From JASHPR01 sp963833885 (GTDB taxonomy: Bacteria; Actinomycetota; Actinomycetes; Streptosporangiales; Streptosporangiaceae), in assembly GCA_963833885.1 (NCBI GenBank), contig CAWHZU010000029.1:62001-126000 (forward strand): 64,000 nt of DNA, read 5' to 3'. This document shows positions 24,315 to 31,590 of this stretch, piece by piece. The notes beneath the pieces were generated by a model that did not search any database, was not told where the DNA came from, and saw only the letters and a list, made by a program, of their open reading frames with translations. The translations under genes and the position numbers were made by a program. How positions within the stretch are numbered: the first letter of the stretch is position 1; every line of letters begins with the position of its first letter.

Positions 24315-24934
24315 TCCACCTCGAGCGGGTGATCCTGCCTCCCGGGCTGCGGGCCGTCGCCTACCGTGACGGGCGCGGCAACCTGGTGATCTACGTCTCC
24401 GAGACGCTGGACGCGGCATGCCAGCGGGCGGCCGTCGTTGAGGCCATCCGCGCCGCGCGCCGGACCCGCTGGCGCACCGCCCTGCCGTCCGCGATTGCCG
24501 TGCTGCTGGGCATCCGCGCGATCGCCTCGCGGGCCTTCGGCGTGGTGAAGCTGCGGCCGCTGGCGTGGGGAGCGACCGCCACTACGGCCGTGCTCGGCGC
24601 CACCGCAGCCGGGGTGTTCGTCACCGCGGTGCCGCATCACCACGCCCCGTCAGCGTCCGGTGGGCGGGCCCAGCCGAGTTCCGTCCGGCCGACCACGCCG
24701 GGCGCGCAGCCGACGCACGCCGGCCGCCAGGGCACCGTCGAGCCGGTGGCGGCGCGCAGATCGCCGTCGTCCGGTCATGCGGCAAGCACCGGCAAGCCGA
24801 GCCCGGCCACCTCGACCACGGGCTCGACGCCGGCCCCGTCGCCAACCCCCGCGGCGTCGGCGGAGCCGTCGCCGTCACCATCGTCGAGCCTGCTATGCGT
24901 GATCTTGCTCGGCGAAAAAGTGTGCGTGCCTTAG
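24311..24934 (+). CDS. Membrane-anchored protein with Pro/Ser/Thr-rich tail, coupled to the coiled-coil gene
   Basis: A 207-residue protein. The N-terminal ~60 residues are globular (V-I-L-P-P-G-L-R-A-V-A-Y-R-D-G-R-G-N-L), one membrane helix lies near residues 85-107, and the rest is a low-complexity Pro/Ser/Thr/Ala stretch, presumably outside the cell. It ends C-V-I-L-L-G-E-K-V-C-V-P with two cysteines that could form a disulphide. It resembles membrane-anchored partners of small regulatory proteins, but I do not recognise the family. Coupled to the preceding coiled-coil gene; converges on the XRE regulator. Confidence 0.65.
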   Translation: MIHLERVILPPGLRAVAYRDGRGNLVIYVSETLDAACQRAAVVEAIRAARRTRWRTALPSAIAVLLGIRAIASRAFGVVKLRPLAWGATATTAVLGATAAGVFVTAVPHHHAPSASGGRAQPSSVRPTTPGAQPTHAGRQGTVEPVAARRSPSSGHAASTGKPSPATSTTGSTPAPSPTPAASAEPSPSPSSSLLCVILLGEKVCVP

Positions 24935-24974
24935 CTGCCCGTATCTGCCCCGGACCGCAATCCCCGGAATCGGA

Positions 24975-25412
24975 TCATGCACCGCGGCGCTCGGGCCGCT
25001 GCCGCCCCTCCTCGTCCGGTACCAGGTCATCGACGCCCTCGGCCTGATCGGCCTGATCCCGCCAGTTGCGGGCCAGCGCGATCAGGCCCCGTACCACGTC
25101 CGGGGGCAGTCCCGGCGTCTCAGCGATGTGCTGCAGCGTCGGGTCCGAGTACCGGGACAGGCTTGCGCCGCCTGGCACTGCGGTCGGCTCTCCCCCGGCC
25201 AGGATCCGGCGGCAGGAACCCGGTGCCCAGCCGAGCTGGTTCTCGACCGCTCCGAGCGTGCTGGCCGAGACCCGCTTGCCGTTCTCCAGCTTCCCGAGCG
25301 TGCGATCGGTCACGCCGGTTGCGGCGGCGAAGGCCCGGCGGTCGCGCATGCCGAGCGCGGCACGCCTCGCCACCACGTAGTCACCGAGTCGCTGCCAGTT
25401 CGCGTCTGCCAT
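24975..25412 (-). CDS. XRE-type helix-turn-helix regulator
   Basis: A 145-residue DNA-binding protein. Residues about 6-65 form the Cro/C1-type domain: L-G-D-Y-V-V-A-R-R-A-A-L-G-M, R-A-F-A-A-A-T-G-V-T-D-R-T-L-G-K-L-E-N-G-K-R and V-E-N-Q-L-G-W. After a linker, the C-terminal helical part (L-P-P-D-V-V-R-G-L-I-A-L-A-R-N-W) ends in acidic residues. ATG 25412 is chosen over an in-frame start 54 bases upstream because the HTH domain then begins normally. Many actinomycetes have small XRE proteins of this type paired with membrane or DUF397 proteins; the coupled pair converging on it is a possible partner. Confidence 0.8.
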   Translation of the reverse strand: MADANWQRLGDYVVARRAALGMRDRRAFAAATGVTDRTLGKLENGKRVSASTLGAVENQLGWAPGSCRRILAGGEPTAVPGGASLSRYSDPTLQHIAETPGLPPDVVRGLIALARNWRDQADQAEGVDDLVPDEEGRQRPERRGA

Positions 25413-25543
25413 GAGCACATCTTGCCGGAAGGGACCGGAAGAATCCAGTGCATCGCTATTCCGCATACTTGTATTTATCAGCCCAAATCGGTCTCGTTAC
25501 TTTCCAGTATCCCACTTCAACTTCCCTTAATATTGCCCGAACC

Positions 25544-25573
25544 TTGACATTCTTTACGTTCTCTTCCTATCGT
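25544..25573 (+). promoter_or_regulatory. Promoter of the SigE-family sigma gene
   Basis: TTGACA at 25544-25549 and TATCGT at 25568-25573 are 18 bases apart in an AT-rich stretch. The expected start of transcription, about seven bases on, falls at or next to ATG 25581. This would make the message leaderless, common in actinobacteria, and fits the absence of a ribosome binding site there. Confidence 0.55.
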
Positions 25574-25580
25574 TGCCCGC

Positions 25581-26231
25581 ATGCCAGCCGCCGGGTCAGG
25601 AGGCGTCGCCATCCTGACAATGAGTGATCCGATCGGCAGCGTGCACCTCGCGTGGACGCCGCAGGATCCTGGCCGCGCCCGGCCGGGAACAGGCTCGGCC
25701 GCGCAAGGCTCCGCCCCGGCCGAGCCTGCCCACGGAATGGCAGAAGCCGACCTGGCGATCACGGCAATGTACGACACGGAGTACCGGTCGCTCGTGCGCA
25801 TGTCCGCGGTGCTGCTGGGCGACGTCGCCAGCGCCGAGGAAATAGTGCAGGACTCGTTCATCGCCGTGCACGCCGCCTGGCGCGGGCTGCGTGACATCGA
25901 CAAGGGCGTGCACTACCTGCGCCGCACGGTGCAGAACCGGTCGCGGTCGCTGCTGCGGCACCGGGTCGTGGTCGACAAGCACATGCGGGCCAGCGAGCCG
26001 GACATGCCCAGCGCCGAGCAGGCCGCGATAATGCGGCTGCAGCGCGCCGCCGTGGTCGCGGCGCTGCGCACGCTGCCGACCAGGCAGCGGGAGGCGCTCG
26101 TGCTCAGGTTCTACCTGGACCTGTCCGAAGAGCAGGTCGCCGCAGCGATGCAGATCAGCCAAGGCGCGGTGAAGAGCCACACGGCCCGCGGCAAGGCGGC
26201 GCTGCGCAGCCTTCTCGAGCCGGAACGGTGA
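25581..26231 (+). CDS. SigE-family ECF RNA polymerase sigma factor
   Basis: A 216-residue sigma factor. Region 2 reads Y-D-T-E-Y-R-S-L-V-R-M-S-A-V-L-L-G-D and A-E-E-I-V-Q-D-S-F-I-A-V; region 4 reads L-P-T-R-Q-R-E-A-L-V-L-R-F-Y-L-D-L-S and I-S-Q-G-A-V-K-S-H-T-A-R-G-K-A-A-L. This is the actinobacterial SigE-like (ECF41/SigE-50) type in general outline. About 50 unconserved residues precede region 2. ATG 25581 is consistent with a leaderless transcript from the promoter upstream; ATG 25620 is an alternative. The stop directly abuts the converging deaminase gene. No anti-sigma gene is adjacent. Confidence 0.85.
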   Translation: MPAAGSGGVAILTMSDPIGSVHLAWTPQDPGRARPGTGSAAQGSAPAEPAHGMAEADLAITAMYDTEYRSLVRMSAVLLGDVASAEEIVQDSFIAVHAAWRGLRDIDKGVHYLRRTVQNRSRSLLRHRVVVDKHMRASEPDMPSAEQAAIMRLQRAAVVAALRTLPTRQREALVLRFYLDLSEEQVAAAMQISQGAVKSHTARGKAALRSLLEPER

Positions 26232-26729
26232 TCAGCCGCTTCGCTGCGGCAGCAGGTGCGCGTTGGCCGATCGGGCCAGCTCGGCCAGCCACGGAATCTC
26301 GTCCACCGTGACCCCGGCGCTCCGCAGCCTGGCGCCGCCACCACCGGCGGTGAACAGCGGCGGCTCCAGCCACGCGATGACCACGCGGGGGATCCCGGCG
26401 GCCACGATCAGCTCGGCGCAGGACCGGGGCCGTGAGGCCCGGGACAGGCACGGCTCGAGCGAGCTGTACAGCGTCGACCGTGCCAGCCGCGGATCGTCGG
26501 CCGCCCTGGCCAGCGCGACCTCCTCGGCGTGGTCCTTCGGGTCAAGCTCCCTCGAATAACCCGTGGCGATCACGTCCCCGGCGTCGCTCACCAGCACGGC
26601 GCCGACCGAGAACGCCGTCTCGGACGGCGGGCAGCACCGGGACAGCTCGATCGCCTCGCGCAGCCAGCGCAGGTCGGCCTGCGCCTGCCGGGCGACGGCC
26701 GATTCGTCCCTGGCTGACTGTTCTGGCAT
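26232..26729 (-). CDS. Cytidine/deoxycytidylate deaminase-fold protein (RibD-N-like)
   Basis: A 165-residue zinc deaminase. H-A-E-E supplies the first zinc ligand and the proton-shuttling Glu; S-L-E-P-C, and a second Cys nine residues further in P-R-S-C-A-E-L-I, supply the others, a somewhat longer spacing than the standard P-C-x2-C. S-V-G-A-V-L-V and T-G-Y-S-R-E match the substrate loop of RibD-type pyrimidine deaminases. Many actinomycetes have stand-alone copies annotated as riboflavin or dCMP deaminases; the true substrate is uncertain. A GGAGGG ribosome site precedes ATG 26729. Convergent with the sigma gene with no gap. Confidence 0.82.
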   Translation of the reverse strand: MPEQSARDESAVARQAQADLRWLREAIELSRCCPPSETAFSVGAVLVSDAGDVIATGYSRELDPKDHAEEVALARAADDPRLARSTLYSSLEPCLSRASRPRSCAELIVAAGIPRVVIAWLEPPLFTAGGGGARLRSAGVTVDEIPWLAELARSANAHLLPQRSG

Positions 26730-26792
26730 CGGTGCCCTCCGGTATTTTCGGTCTCAGCAAACCTACGCTGCACGAAACGGCGGTGCACAGCC

Positions 26793-28307
26793 ATGGCCAC
26801 CACGCTGCGAACGCAGAGCACGGCGCGGCCCGCGGAAAGCTTTGACTCGCTGAACCCGGCGACCTCGGAGGTCATTGCCACCTTCGGCGTGTTCAGCGAA
26901 GACGATGTCGCGCAGACGGTCGAGCGCGCGCACGAGGCCGCCTCCTGGTGGGCGAGCCTGTCCTGGGCCGAGCGGCGGACCCGGCTGCTCGCCTGGAAGT
27001 CGTACCTGACCAGGTACATCGGGCGGCTGGCCGAGCTCGTGCACACCGAGACCGGCAAGCCGCTCGCCGACGCGCAGCTGGAGATCCTGCTCGCGATCGT
27101 GCACATCGACTGGGCGGCCCGCAACGCGCGGAAGGTGCTCCGCCCGCGCCGGGTCCGCCCTGGCCTGGTGGCCATCAACATGGCCGCCACGCTCGAATAC
27201 CAGCCGCTCGGCGTCGTCGGCGTGATCGGTCCGTGGAACTACCCGGTGTTCACGCCCATGGGCTCGATCGCCTACGCGCTCGCGGCGGGCAACGCCGTTG
27301 TGTTCAAGCCGAGCGAGCTCACCCCGGCGGTCGGCGAGTGGCTGGTCAACTCGTTCGCCGAGGTCGTGCCCGAGCAGCCAGTGCTGCAGCTGATCACCGG
27401 GGCCGGCCAGACCGGCGAGTTCCTGGCCCGCAGCGCGGTCAACAAGATCGCCTTCACCGGCTCGGCGGCCACCGCCAAGAAGGTCATGGCCGCCTGCGCG
27501 GAGAACCTCACGCCGATGGTGGCCGAATGCGGCGGCAAGGACGCGTTCATCGTCGGCGACGACGCCGACCTGGACGCCGCGGCGGACGCTGCCGCGTGGG
27601 GTGCGCTGTCCAACGCCGGCCAGACCTGCGTCGGCGTCGAGCGCGTCTACGTGGCCGACCCGGTCTACCACTCTTTCCTGGAAAAGCTCATCGAGAAGAT
27701 GTCCGACATCCGTCCCGGTGACGACCGCGAGGCTGACTACGGGCCGATGACCCTGCCGGGCCAGGTCGAGGTCGTCGAGCGGCACATCGCCGACGCGCTA
27801 GCCAGGGGCGGCAGGGCGGTCGTTGGCGGCCTGGCGAGCATCCGCAAGCCGTTCATCGGCCCGGTGATCCTCACCGAGGTTCCCGAGGAAAGCCGCGCGG
27901 TCAGCGAGGAGACCTTCGGGCCGACCGTGACCGTCACCCGGGTAGCCGATCTCGACGAGGGCGTCAGGCTGGCAAACGCCAGCCGGTACGGGCTCGGGTC
28001 CGCGGTGTTCGCGCGGAACAAGAAGAAGGCGATGGCCGCTGCGAGGTCGCTGCACAGCGGGATGACCTCGGTCAACTCGGTGATCTCGTTCGCCGGCGTG
28101 CCCTCGCTGCCGTTCGGCGGGTCGGGCGATTCCGGGTTCGGCCGGATCCACGGCGCGGACGGGCTGCGCGAGTTCGCCAGGCCGAAGTCGATCACCAGGC
28201 AGCGGATGAAGCCGATGGTGAACCTGACCTCGTTCTCCCGCACCGACCAGGACATGCGCAAGCTCCTCGGCCTGGCCACCGTGCTGCACGGCCGGCGGTA
28301 CAAGTAG
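26793..28307 (+). CDS. NAD(P)-dependent aldehyde dehydrogenase
   Basis: A 504-residue ALDH-superfamily enzyme oxidising an aldehyde to its acid. P-W-N-Y-P, F-K-P-S-E-L-T, F-T-G-S-A-A-T, the general-base Glu in V-A-E-C-G-G-K-D and the nucleophile Cys in N-A-G-Q-T-C-V-G are present; E-C-G-G-K replaces the commoner E-L-G-G-K, as in a mycobacterial subgroup. Residues downstream of G-P-T-V-T-V and P-F-G-G-S-G-D-S complete the fold. It is the first of four genes in the same direction (ALDH, MFS, FAD enzyme, ASCH), suggesting a catabolic or export unit. Substrate not assignable. Confidence 0.9.
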   Translation: MATTLRTQSTARPAESFDSLNPATSEVIATFGVFSEDDVAQTVERAHEAASWWASLSWAERRTRLLAWKSYLTRYIGRLAELVHTETGKPLADAQLEILLAIVHIDWAARNARKVLRPRRVRPGLVAINMAATLEYQPLGVVGVIGPWNYPVFTPMGSIAYALAAGNAVVFKPSELTPAVGEWLVNSFAEVVPEQPVLQLITGAGQTGEFLARSAVNKIAFTGSAATAKKVMAACAENLTPMVAECGGKDAFIVGDDADLDAAADAAAWGALSNAGQTCVGVERVYVADPVYHSFLEKLIEKMSDIRPGDDREADYGPMTLPGQVEVVERHIADALARGGRAVVGGLASIRKPFIGPVILTEVPEESRAVSEETFGPTVTVTRVADLDEGVRLANASRYGLGSAVFARNKKKAMAAARSLHSGMTSVNSVISFAGVPSLPFGGSGDSGFGRIHGADGLREFARPKSITRQRMKPMVNLTSFSRTDQDMRKLLGLATVLHGRRYK

Positions 28308-28360
28308 ACGCCGGCCCGGGCGCGGCGGCGACCACGGCGGGCGGGCGCGCGGACCGGCCC

Positions 28361-29575
28361 CTGTGGCGCGACCGCAATTTCGCGATCTTCTGGGCCGCCC
28401 AGACGCTGTCGGCGGCGGGCGACTCGTTCGCGTACATCGCGGTCCCGCTGCTGGTGCTGCGCGCCACCGGGTCGGTCGCGCAGATGGGCCTGCTGACCGG
28501 CGTGGCCGGGGCGGCGGCGGTGTGCGCAGGCATCGGCGCCGGCCTGCTGGTGGACCGCGTGGACCGGCGGACGCTGCTGATCTGCTGCGACCTCGCGCGG
28601 ATGGCGCTGTACGGGCTCATCCCGCTGATCTGGGCCTTCGGGCCGCGGGTCTGGCTGCTCTACCTGGTGCTGCCCGCCTGCGAGGCGATCGGGATGGTCT
28701 TCAGCGTCACGTACGTGACCGCGGTGCGCAACCTGGTCGACGCCGACCGGATCACCGAGGCCAACGGGCTGCTGTTCGCCTCCGCCGCCGCGGTCGGCGT
28801 CGCGGGCCCGCTGCTGGCCGGGCTGGTCGCGGGGCTGCTCGGGCCGGCCGCCGCGATCGCCTTCGACGCGGCCAGCTTCGCGCTGTCAGCGGGCGGCGCG
28901 TTCCTGATGCGGCTGCGCGCCCAGGACCGGACCGGCGCGGCGGCCGGCCGGGAACGCCCCTGGGCCGAGTTCATGGCCGGCGCCCGCTTCCTGTGGCGGC
29001 ACCCGGTGCTGCGATCGCTCACCGCCGAGCTGTCCTGCTACGTCTTCCTGACCTTCGGCCTGACCAACGTGCTGATCTACGACCTGCGCCACGACCTGCA
29101 CCAGTCCTACGCCGTGGTGGGCGTGGTCCTCGCGGTCGCGGCGCTGGGCACGGTGGCCGGCTCGATGGTCACCGCCCGGCTGCGCCGGAAGATCGGGTTC
29201 GGCGCCTCGTGGATCGTTCCGGTGGCCGCGGCCGGCGTGGCCATCGCCTGCATCGGCGTCACGCGCGCCATCCCGCTGATCGCCGCGCTGGCCGCCATCT
29301 ACATGGCCTGCGAGAGCGTGGGCGGCATCTGCAGCATGTCGCTGCGCCAGGAGGTGACCCCCGACCATCTGCTGGGCCGGGTCACCTCGGCATTCTGGAC
29401 GATTCACGGCGCACCCGGCCCGGTCGGCGCGGCCTTGCTCGGCTGGGCGGCCGCCCGCTATGGTGTCGGTCCCGTGCTGATCATGGCCGGCACGGGGTGC
29501 TTGCTCCTGGCGGCCGTCGCGCTGTTCACGCCGATCCGCCTGGCCGCGCCAGAGCGGATGTCAACTGCCGCCTGA
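28361..29575 (+). CDS. MFS transporter (EntS-like group), start codon unclear
   Basis: A twelve-helix major facilitator exporter of about 404 residues or slightly more. Conserved coding begins at P-L-W-R-D-R-N-F-A-I-F-W-A-A-Q-T-L-S (about 28358), the normal N-terminus of this group, and V-D-R-V-D-R-R-T-L-L is the loop 2-3 motif. No ATG, GTG or TTG lies in this frame between the end of the ALDH gene and 28454, which is inside the second helix. The gene therefore starts at a CTG (28361), or a base has been lost upstream. It follows the ALDH gene closely and precedes the FAD enzyme gene by 34 bases. Substrate unknown. Confidence 0.82.
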   Translation: MWRDRNFAIFWAAQTLSAAGDSFAYIAVPLLVLRATGSVAQMGLLTGVAGAAAVCAGIGAGLLVDRVDRRTLLICCDLARMALYGLIPLIWAFGPRVWLLYLVLPACEAIGMVFSVTYVTAVRNLVDADRITEANGLLFASAAAVGVAGPLLAGLVAGLLGPAAAIAFDAASFALSAGGAFLMRLRAQDRTGAAAGRERPWAEFMAGARFLWRHPVLRSLTAELSCYVFLTFGLTNVLIYDLRHDLHQSYAVVGVVLAVAALGTVAGSMVTARLRRKIGFGASWIVPVAAAGVAIACIGVTRAIPLIAALAAIYMACESVGGICSMSLRQEVTPDHLLGRVTSAFWTIHGAPGPVGAALLGWAAARYGVGPVLIMAGTGCLLLAAVALFTPIRLAAPERMSTAA

Positions 29576-29609
29576 CGCGGCCGGGTCACGAGGAAGGACG
29601 GCGAGGCTG

Positions 29610-31265
29610 ATGACCGCGAGCCGGGACGCGATAGTGATCGGCGGGGGTCACAACGGGCTGGTCGCAGCGGCGTACCTGGCCCGCAGCGGGCTTTCCACGG
29701 TGGTCTGCGAGCGCCGCGGCGTGCTCGGCGGTGCCGCGGTGAGCGAGCACCCGTTCGGGCCCGACTACACGGTGACCTCGCTGTCCTACGTGGTCTCGCT
29801 GCTGCCGCCCGCGCTGATCCGCGACCTGCGGCTGGCCAGCCACGGCTATCACGTGTTCCCGCAGGGCCCGTACTTCGCGCCGCGGGCGGACGGGCGTTAC
29901 CTCAGCTTGCCGGACGATCCCGGCGAACGCCGCAGCCAGATAACGAAGTTTTCGGAACGCGACGCCACCGCCTACGACAGCTACCAGGCGCATCTGGCGC
30001 GCCTCGGCGCCGTGCTGGGGCCGCTCCTCGACGAGATCCCGCCCCGGCTCGGGTCGCGGCGGCCGCCGGACCTGTGGCGGCAGGGCCTGCTGCTGCGCCA
30101 CCTGCGCAAGCTCGACGAGCGCGGCGTGGTCGACGTCACCCGCCTGCTCACCGGCAGCATCGCCGACCTGGTCGAGCGGTACTTCGAGAGCGACGCGGTG
30201 CGCGGGCTGCTCTCGGTGTCCGGCGTGATCGGGACCTGGGCCGGGCCCAGGTCGGGCGGCACGGCCTACGTGACGCTGCACCACCACATCGGCGACACCG
30301 ACGGGCACGCGGGCGCGTGGGGCTTCCCGCGCGGCGGCATGGGCGGGGTCACCGGGGCCTTGGCCGACGCCGCCCGCTCATTCGGCGCGGAGCTGCGCAC
30401 CGACGCCGAGGTGGCAAGCATTAACTCGAGGGATGGCCGTGTCACCGGGGTCACGCTGGCCAGCGGCGAGGACATCGACGCGCCGATCGTGGTCACCACC
30501 GCGCATCCGCAGATCTCGTTCCTGCGGCTGCTGGACCCGGCGGTGCTGCCGCCCGATTTCGTCGAGGACATCCGCGGCTGGCAAACCCGCAGCGGCACCG
30601 TGAAGATCAATCTGGCGCTGGCGCGGCTGCCGGTGTTCGCCAGCCATCCCGAGTTCGACCCGCAGGTGCACGGGGGCACGATCGTGCTGGCCGAGAGCCT
30701 CGACGACATCGAGAACGCGTTCCAGGACGCCGTCTCGGGCCGCCCTTCGGCGCTGCCGTTCGCGGACATCTGCATCCCGAGCGTGTTCGACGACTCGCTC
30801 GCTCCCCAGGGGCAGCACGTGATGTCGATGTTCACCCAGTGGGTGCCGCACCAGTACGCCGACGCGCCACAGGCCGACGAGCTCGCGGCGTACGCGGACC
30901 GGGTGATCGCCAGGATGGAGACGGTGGCACCCGGCTTCACCGACTCGATCCTGCACCGCCAGGTGATCGGGCCGAACCAGATGCAGCAGGAGTACGGGCT
31001 GATCGGCGGGAACATCTTCCACGGCGAGCTGAGCCTGGGCCAGATGTTCCACGCCAGGCCGGCGGCCGGCTACGCGGACCTGCGCACCCCGGTGCGCGGG
31101 CTCTACCAGGCCGGCTCCGCAACACACGGCGGCGGCGGCGTCACCGGCATACCCGGCCGCAACGTGGTGCACCAGATCTTCGCCGACGCCCGGGCCGACC
31201 GCTGGCGCGCCAGGGTCCGGGCCAGCGTGCCGAGGCGCCGGGGGGGAACCGCCGGTGCGGCATAG
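29610..31265 (+). CDS. FAD-dependent oxidoreductase (phytoene desaturase / PYROXD2-like)
   Basis: A 551-residue flavoprotein with the dinucleotide-binding motif V-I-G-G-G-H-N-G-L at residues 9-17, the E-R-R-G-V-L-G-G-A-A region, and the C-terminal G-L-Y-Q-A-G-S-A-T-H-G-G-G-G-V-T-G motif of the carotenoid-desaturase superfamily. The combination matches the PYROXD2-like branch rather than true CrtI. A good GGAAGG lies about 10 bases before ATG 29610. It belongs to the ALDH-MFS-FAD-ASCH gene string; no carotenoid genes (crtB, crtE) are near, so carotenoid synthesis is not implied. Reaction unknown. Confidence 0.87.
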   Translation: MTASRDAIVIGGGHNGLVAAAYLARSGLSTVVCERRGVLGGAAVSEHPFGPDYTVTSLSYVVSLLPPALIRDLRLASHGYHVFPQGPYFAPRADGRYLSLPDDPGERRSQITKFSERDATAYDSYQAHLARLGAVLGPLLDEIPPRLGSRRPPDLWRQGLLLRHLRKLDERGVVDVTRLLTGSIADLVERYFESDAVRGLLSVSGVIGTWAGPRSGGTAYVTLHHHIGDTDGHAGAWGFPRGGMGGVTGALADAARSFGAELRTDAEVASINSRDGRVTGVTLASGEDIDAPIVVTTAHPQISFLRLLDPAVLPPDFVEDIRGWQTRSGTVKINLALARLPVFASHPEFDPQVHGGTIVLAESLDDIENAFQDAVSGRPSALPFADICIPSVFDDSLAPQGQHVMSMFTQWVPHQYADAPQADELAAYADRVIARMETVAPGFTDSILHRQVIGPNQMQQEYGLIGGNIFHGELSLGQMFHARPAAGYADLRTPVRGLYQAGSATHGGGGVTGIPGRNVVHQIFADARADRWRARVRASVPRRRGGTAGAA

Positions 31266-31274
31266 CCTGGTCTG

Positions 31275-31577
31275 GTGGAGTTCAGCAAGGAGCTGCGCGA
31301 CGACGTGATCGCGGGCGCGATCACGGTCTCGTTCCGGCTCTGGCAGCGGCCGAAGGTGCGGGTGGGCGGCCGCTACCGGGTCGGCGCCGCACAGATCGAG
31401 GTCGACGCCGTCGAGCTGCTGCCGTTCGCCGCCATCACAGCGGCCGACGTGCGCCGCTCCGGCGAGCCCAGCCTGGAGGCGCTGCGCCGCAGGGCCGCCC
31501 ATGCGGGCCCGATCGGCGACGACACGCTGCTCTACCGCGTGGAGTTCCATACCGTCGGCGACCGGCCACGGGACTAG
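31275..31577 (+). CDS. ASCH-domain protein
   Basis: A 100-residue protein, GTG start, 10 bases after the FAD enzyme gene. I-T-V-S-F-R-L-W-Q-R-P-K-V-R-V-G-G-R-Y, then E-V-D-A-V-E-L-L-P-F and Y-R-V-E-F-H, follow the ASCH fold (PUA-like, RNA- or nucleotide-binding). Some ASCH proteins act as RNA-binding regulators or amidohydrolases; no catalytic residue can be picked here. Convergent with the SARP regulator 14 bases away. Confidence 0.75.
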   Translation: MEFSKELRDDVIAGAITVSFRLWQRPKVRVGGRYRVGAAQIEVDAVELLPFAAITAADVRRSGEPSLEALRRRAAHAGPIGDDTLLYRVEFHTVGDRPRD

Positions 31578-31590
31578 GTGTACCGGGCGG

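Noticed and set aside
28363..29610. A 415-residue Arg/Gly/Pro-rich frame over the MFS gene
   Set aside because: Its composition is that of an out-of-frame reading of high-GC DNA; the frame from about 28358 reads as a typical MFS protein.
29610..31265. Carotenoid (crtI) gene cluster
   Set aside because: The flavoprotein matches the PYROXD2-like branch and no crtB/crtE-type genes are nearby.
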